A stretch of 64,000 bases of DNA, from assembly GCA_013399855.1 (NCBI GenBank), contig VXAY01006938.1:410528-474527 (forward strand), in the 5' to 3' direction. Shown here piece by piece: positions 61,001 through 64,000 of this stretch (its first letter is position 1; each line of letters opens with the position of its first letter). Below the pieces are notes generated by a model. It was given only the letters and a program-made list of their open reading frames with translations. It did not search any database and was not told where the DNA came from. A program made the position numbers and the translations under genes. This DNA is from Oxyruncus cristatus (taxonomy: Eukaryota; Chordata; Aves; Passeriformes; Cotingidae).

Positions 61001-64000
61001 ATCTGCCAAACTAATTGAAAAGTAGCTTTCTATTTTTCTTCTTCACTTTCACATCAGTACTCAGAGGCATAACTAGAAGTTATGGAGATGGATTTTAATG
61101 GCACAGTTGTGTTAATCAGGAGTCAGTCCATCAAAGTTAACTAATCATATCAGGCCCAAACTGAATAAGCATTGTAGAATCAAAGGAATCAGTACAACAC
61201 ATTGAAAATCACATTAGTAAGAGCTTCTGGGAACTTCATTCTGTATCAGATTAGTTCATCTAACCCATATTATATGCTCTCCACTTTATGTTGTTGTTTC
61301 CTGTTTTCTCTCCTTCTTCTAAGTGGAAAATTCTTGTTTCCTTTAAAATACAAGATTATCAGTATTTGAATTGCCTGCATAAGGTGTGCCTTTCCTGATA
61401 TCCAACTTACTTTCTTTAAGAATTAGGAAAAGAGATGTAGTTCACAACAAGACATTGAAAGAAAATGCTCTAACATGGTAATTTCTTTATGAGATTGTGA
61501 GCCATTTCCATTTGAATCACCTTAATCTTATACAGTTCATATGTCTTTTAAAAATCACTGTTAGCAACGTTTGGACACAAATGTAAGTACAGAACAGACT
61601 GCATCTCAAAATGTCTGGAATCTAGCTATGAATACTTTTCCAAATAATGTTTCAGCTGTCCAGCTTCCAAGTGCTCCAGCACTGTAGCACTTAAATTAGA
61701 GCATTTGTGTTTACTAAACTTGAAATTTCTAGGTATTTATTTGAAGAATCTTTGTGTCATTAATGTTGTTTCTATACTGATTACTTTTAAAGACTAGAGC
61801 TTTGATCACTTTATTGCTCATTTATACGATACTATTAAAAACATCAAATGACTATTACGTAAAGTAAAGGAGACACTGTGTTTATCTTCATTTTCTCATT
61901 TCTCCACATCTAACAAATAAAAGTATATCCACTGTTAATCAGCTTACATAAATTGAAAAAATAGTTTAATTTCAGAAATAACTTCTCTTATCCAGAGGTT
62001 TGTTTTTATTAAGGTTTTTTTTTTGTTTGTTGTTTTTTTTTTGCTTTTGTGTCCAGAATGCCTCAGCTAAAATACAACAGCATAATGATGTGAAGGCACC
62101 TTCTAAATTATGAAAAAGTATGTCAATCCTTTGACCTTATCCTTTCTGTGGATCCAGTGCAGCTATTTACTCATATAGTATTTCCTTAAATCAAGCAGGA
62201 TGATTCAGACTTCCACATATGCAAAGGCCAGAAATGAGAATGCTCTGGTGGCATTTCATAAGTCTTCGTTATCAAAGGGGAGATACACATATCTACTAAG
62301 CCAGTTCTGAGAACAAATGCTGAGACAAGAACCAGGAATTTCCAGAGTCTGAATGGAAACCTTGTGTGTCTACCAAATATCTTGAGATAAACTCCTGAAG
62401 TACCTTTGATAATGTCACAGAATTAAATGGGAATTTGATTATTGACTTAAGCACAAACATGGTTTTGCTTCTGTGTTAATAAGCTGAACAGTGTGCAATC
62501 TGATATATACCAGGGAGATCAAGGTCCTTCACAAAAGGACCTTTGAACTGTTTCCTCTGTCTTCAAGAGCTCCTTCAGACAACCTGACTGGGTGGAGAGG
62601 TAAGAAAATGCAGGCCCTCCTCATTTCCCACATTTTTCTCATAGCAGAGTCAAAATAAACGATATTCTTTTTGAGGCCCTTAGTTATTAAAACTCTTTGT
62701 ACCCTTCTCCCTGTTCTTTCATGATTCTCCTTCTTTTGCCCCAAAATTTCTTTTCCACTTTAAAATTACTTTGGCAGTTGGGATCTGAACACGGCCCAAA
62801 ACTTTTACTTCCCCAGCAGGTCATGAAGTCCTGTTTGCAGTTATGGGGTGTTTTACTTTAAACAGAATATATGCAAGCATTGTAATATTTTCTGTCTTTG
62901 AAACACAAGAGAACTGGTTTGTTTGTTTCTTTTTTTTTTTTTTTTTGTGAGATCTTAATCATAACTTGGTTTCTTGGACAGAAATATTCACTAAGCCTTA
63001 AGCAACAGTAAAGGGCTTTTCTTTCACTCAGAAAGAATTTTTTCATTGCTTCAGAATATTTCAAAGGCTACAGGAAATATTCTTTCTATGATTTATGCTC
63101 TATCTTAATTGTGCTGCAGTATTTCCAAAACAATATTGAAAGATGTTCTTTCGTGGGTAGCTAGGAACAAAAATATCTTGTTTAACTTTTGAGCTATGTA
63201 TACTTTCTTGGCAAAGATTAATTTGAGAGATGGAGAAAAGATAGCTTTTTTGCTCTGAGGAAGGGTTTTACTCTAGCAGATTGAATTTTGTTACTAGTAC
63301 AAACTTTTTATAGATGGAATTCAATTATAAGAAGCCAAACTGGGAGAACTGACATTTGTTTGGCTATTTCCCAGACTGTTGGTTTGACAGGTTTTTTTCT
63401 AAGTCTTAGTCACTCAAGACATCCTAGTGTTTGTCCTGTATTTCTTATTTTTGGAAAGTAAGCCAGCCTCATGGTCTAATAAAACTCAGCATGGAAAAGG
63501 TGAATAGTGAAGAAGAAAGACTTTTGTTGACCCTATCTTCTTCTGACTTGTATGCTGGGCTTTTTTATCTTTTTTTCTACTACTGCAACCCTGGGTATGG
63601 CAACAGAAACAAGACTCTTTCTAGAAGCCTGATGAAAGGAAAAAGTCAATCTAAAACCATGCCTCCATCAGTCCAAATCTCATCTTATGTGCAAACCCTG
63701 GCAGCAAGGAGCACTGGCATGCCAAAGGAAGGGAAATTTCCATACGATGTTGCGCTAGGAGAGTTGGGGGAATCTGAAGTTAGCTGGCATTTAGCATATG
63801 CTTCAAGTGGCTAGGAATTTTTCACTGAGTAAAAGTATTTTATGACAATTCATTCTATTTTTTGAGTAGCTTCATGATGCATGTTTTTTGTCACAAGAGC
63901 ATGGCAACTGTGGGATGTGGTTCTGGGTTTTTTTATTTTTTTAAAAAGAATCTGGTAATATCTAGATTTATCTAAATGGATACTTTCTTCCCCCTTTATT
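52097..64000. other. Gene-poor AT-rich stretch to the right edge
   Basis: Twelve kilobases with no recognisable exon, RNA gene or named transposable element. The longest open frames are 52837-53283 plus (148 codons) and 63431-63814 plus (127 codons). Both lack recognisable motifs, and about one frame this long is expected by chance in the window. Poly-T runs occur at 55320-55374, about 62013-62042 and 62930-62946. Conserved noncoding elements could be present but cannot be judged without alignment. Confidence 0.5.
55320..55374. repeat. T-rich/polypyrimidine tract
   Basis: Fifty-five bases of T with scattered C and single G and A interruptions, ending in T16. It could be the reverse complement of a retroposon poly-A tail, but no body is recognisable beside it. 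Confidence 0.85.

Overview
This is a window of bird nuclear genome, most likely from a passerine. Nothing prokaryotic is present. Genes are split by GT-AG introns, two promoters sit in CpG islands that partly fall in assembly gaps (10002-10502 and 27924-28042), and the non-genic DNA is AT-rich. Most recognisable repeats are CR1 LINE fragments, the dominant avian retrotransposon. At 51950-52096 there is a tRNA-Ile-derived SINE with a CR1-type tail that matches the passerine family TguSINE1.

Region by region, the two real genes lie on the minus strand. Positions 1-9848 are intron 1 of BIRC6. The 3' part of BIRC6 coding exon 1 is at 9849-10001, and its 5' part and start codon are lost in the first gap. 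The BIRC6 CpG island and 5' flank reach about 10800. About 4 kb of unremarkable intergenic DNA follows. YIPF4 is complete in six coding exons from 27724 down to 14225 and encodes 246 residues, with its CpG-island promoter at about 27260-28140. Upstream of YIPF4 come a pyrimidine tract, a CAAA-rich tract and three CR1 copies in both orientations.

To the right, 31-64 kb holds no intact gene that I recognise. The most interesting object is at 33509-33679 on the plus strand. It is one exon-sized stretch encoding a leucine-rich-repeat segment that aligns closely with NLRC4, the inflammasome NLR that detects NAIP-bound bacterial ligands. It carries an in-frame TGA, appears to have lost its acceptor AG, and has no intact neighbouring exons. 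It lies where synteny predicts NLRC4, next to and divergent from YIPF4 as in mammals. I read it as the remnant of a lost avian NLRC4.

The rest of the right half contains degraded CR1/L3-like LINEs, a solo ERV LTR with a perfect 5-bp target-site duplication (41844-42416), a (CA)n microsatellite with Z-DNA potential, the SINE and short simple repeats. SLC30A6 and SPAST, expected next by mammalian synteny, were not seen.

The two intact genes are housekeeping neighbours in conserved synteny. YIPF4 is a five-span Golgi membrane protein and BIRC6 is a giant IAP/E2-E3 ubiquitin enzyme. They do not form a pathway here. I found no convincing undescribed multi-gene system.
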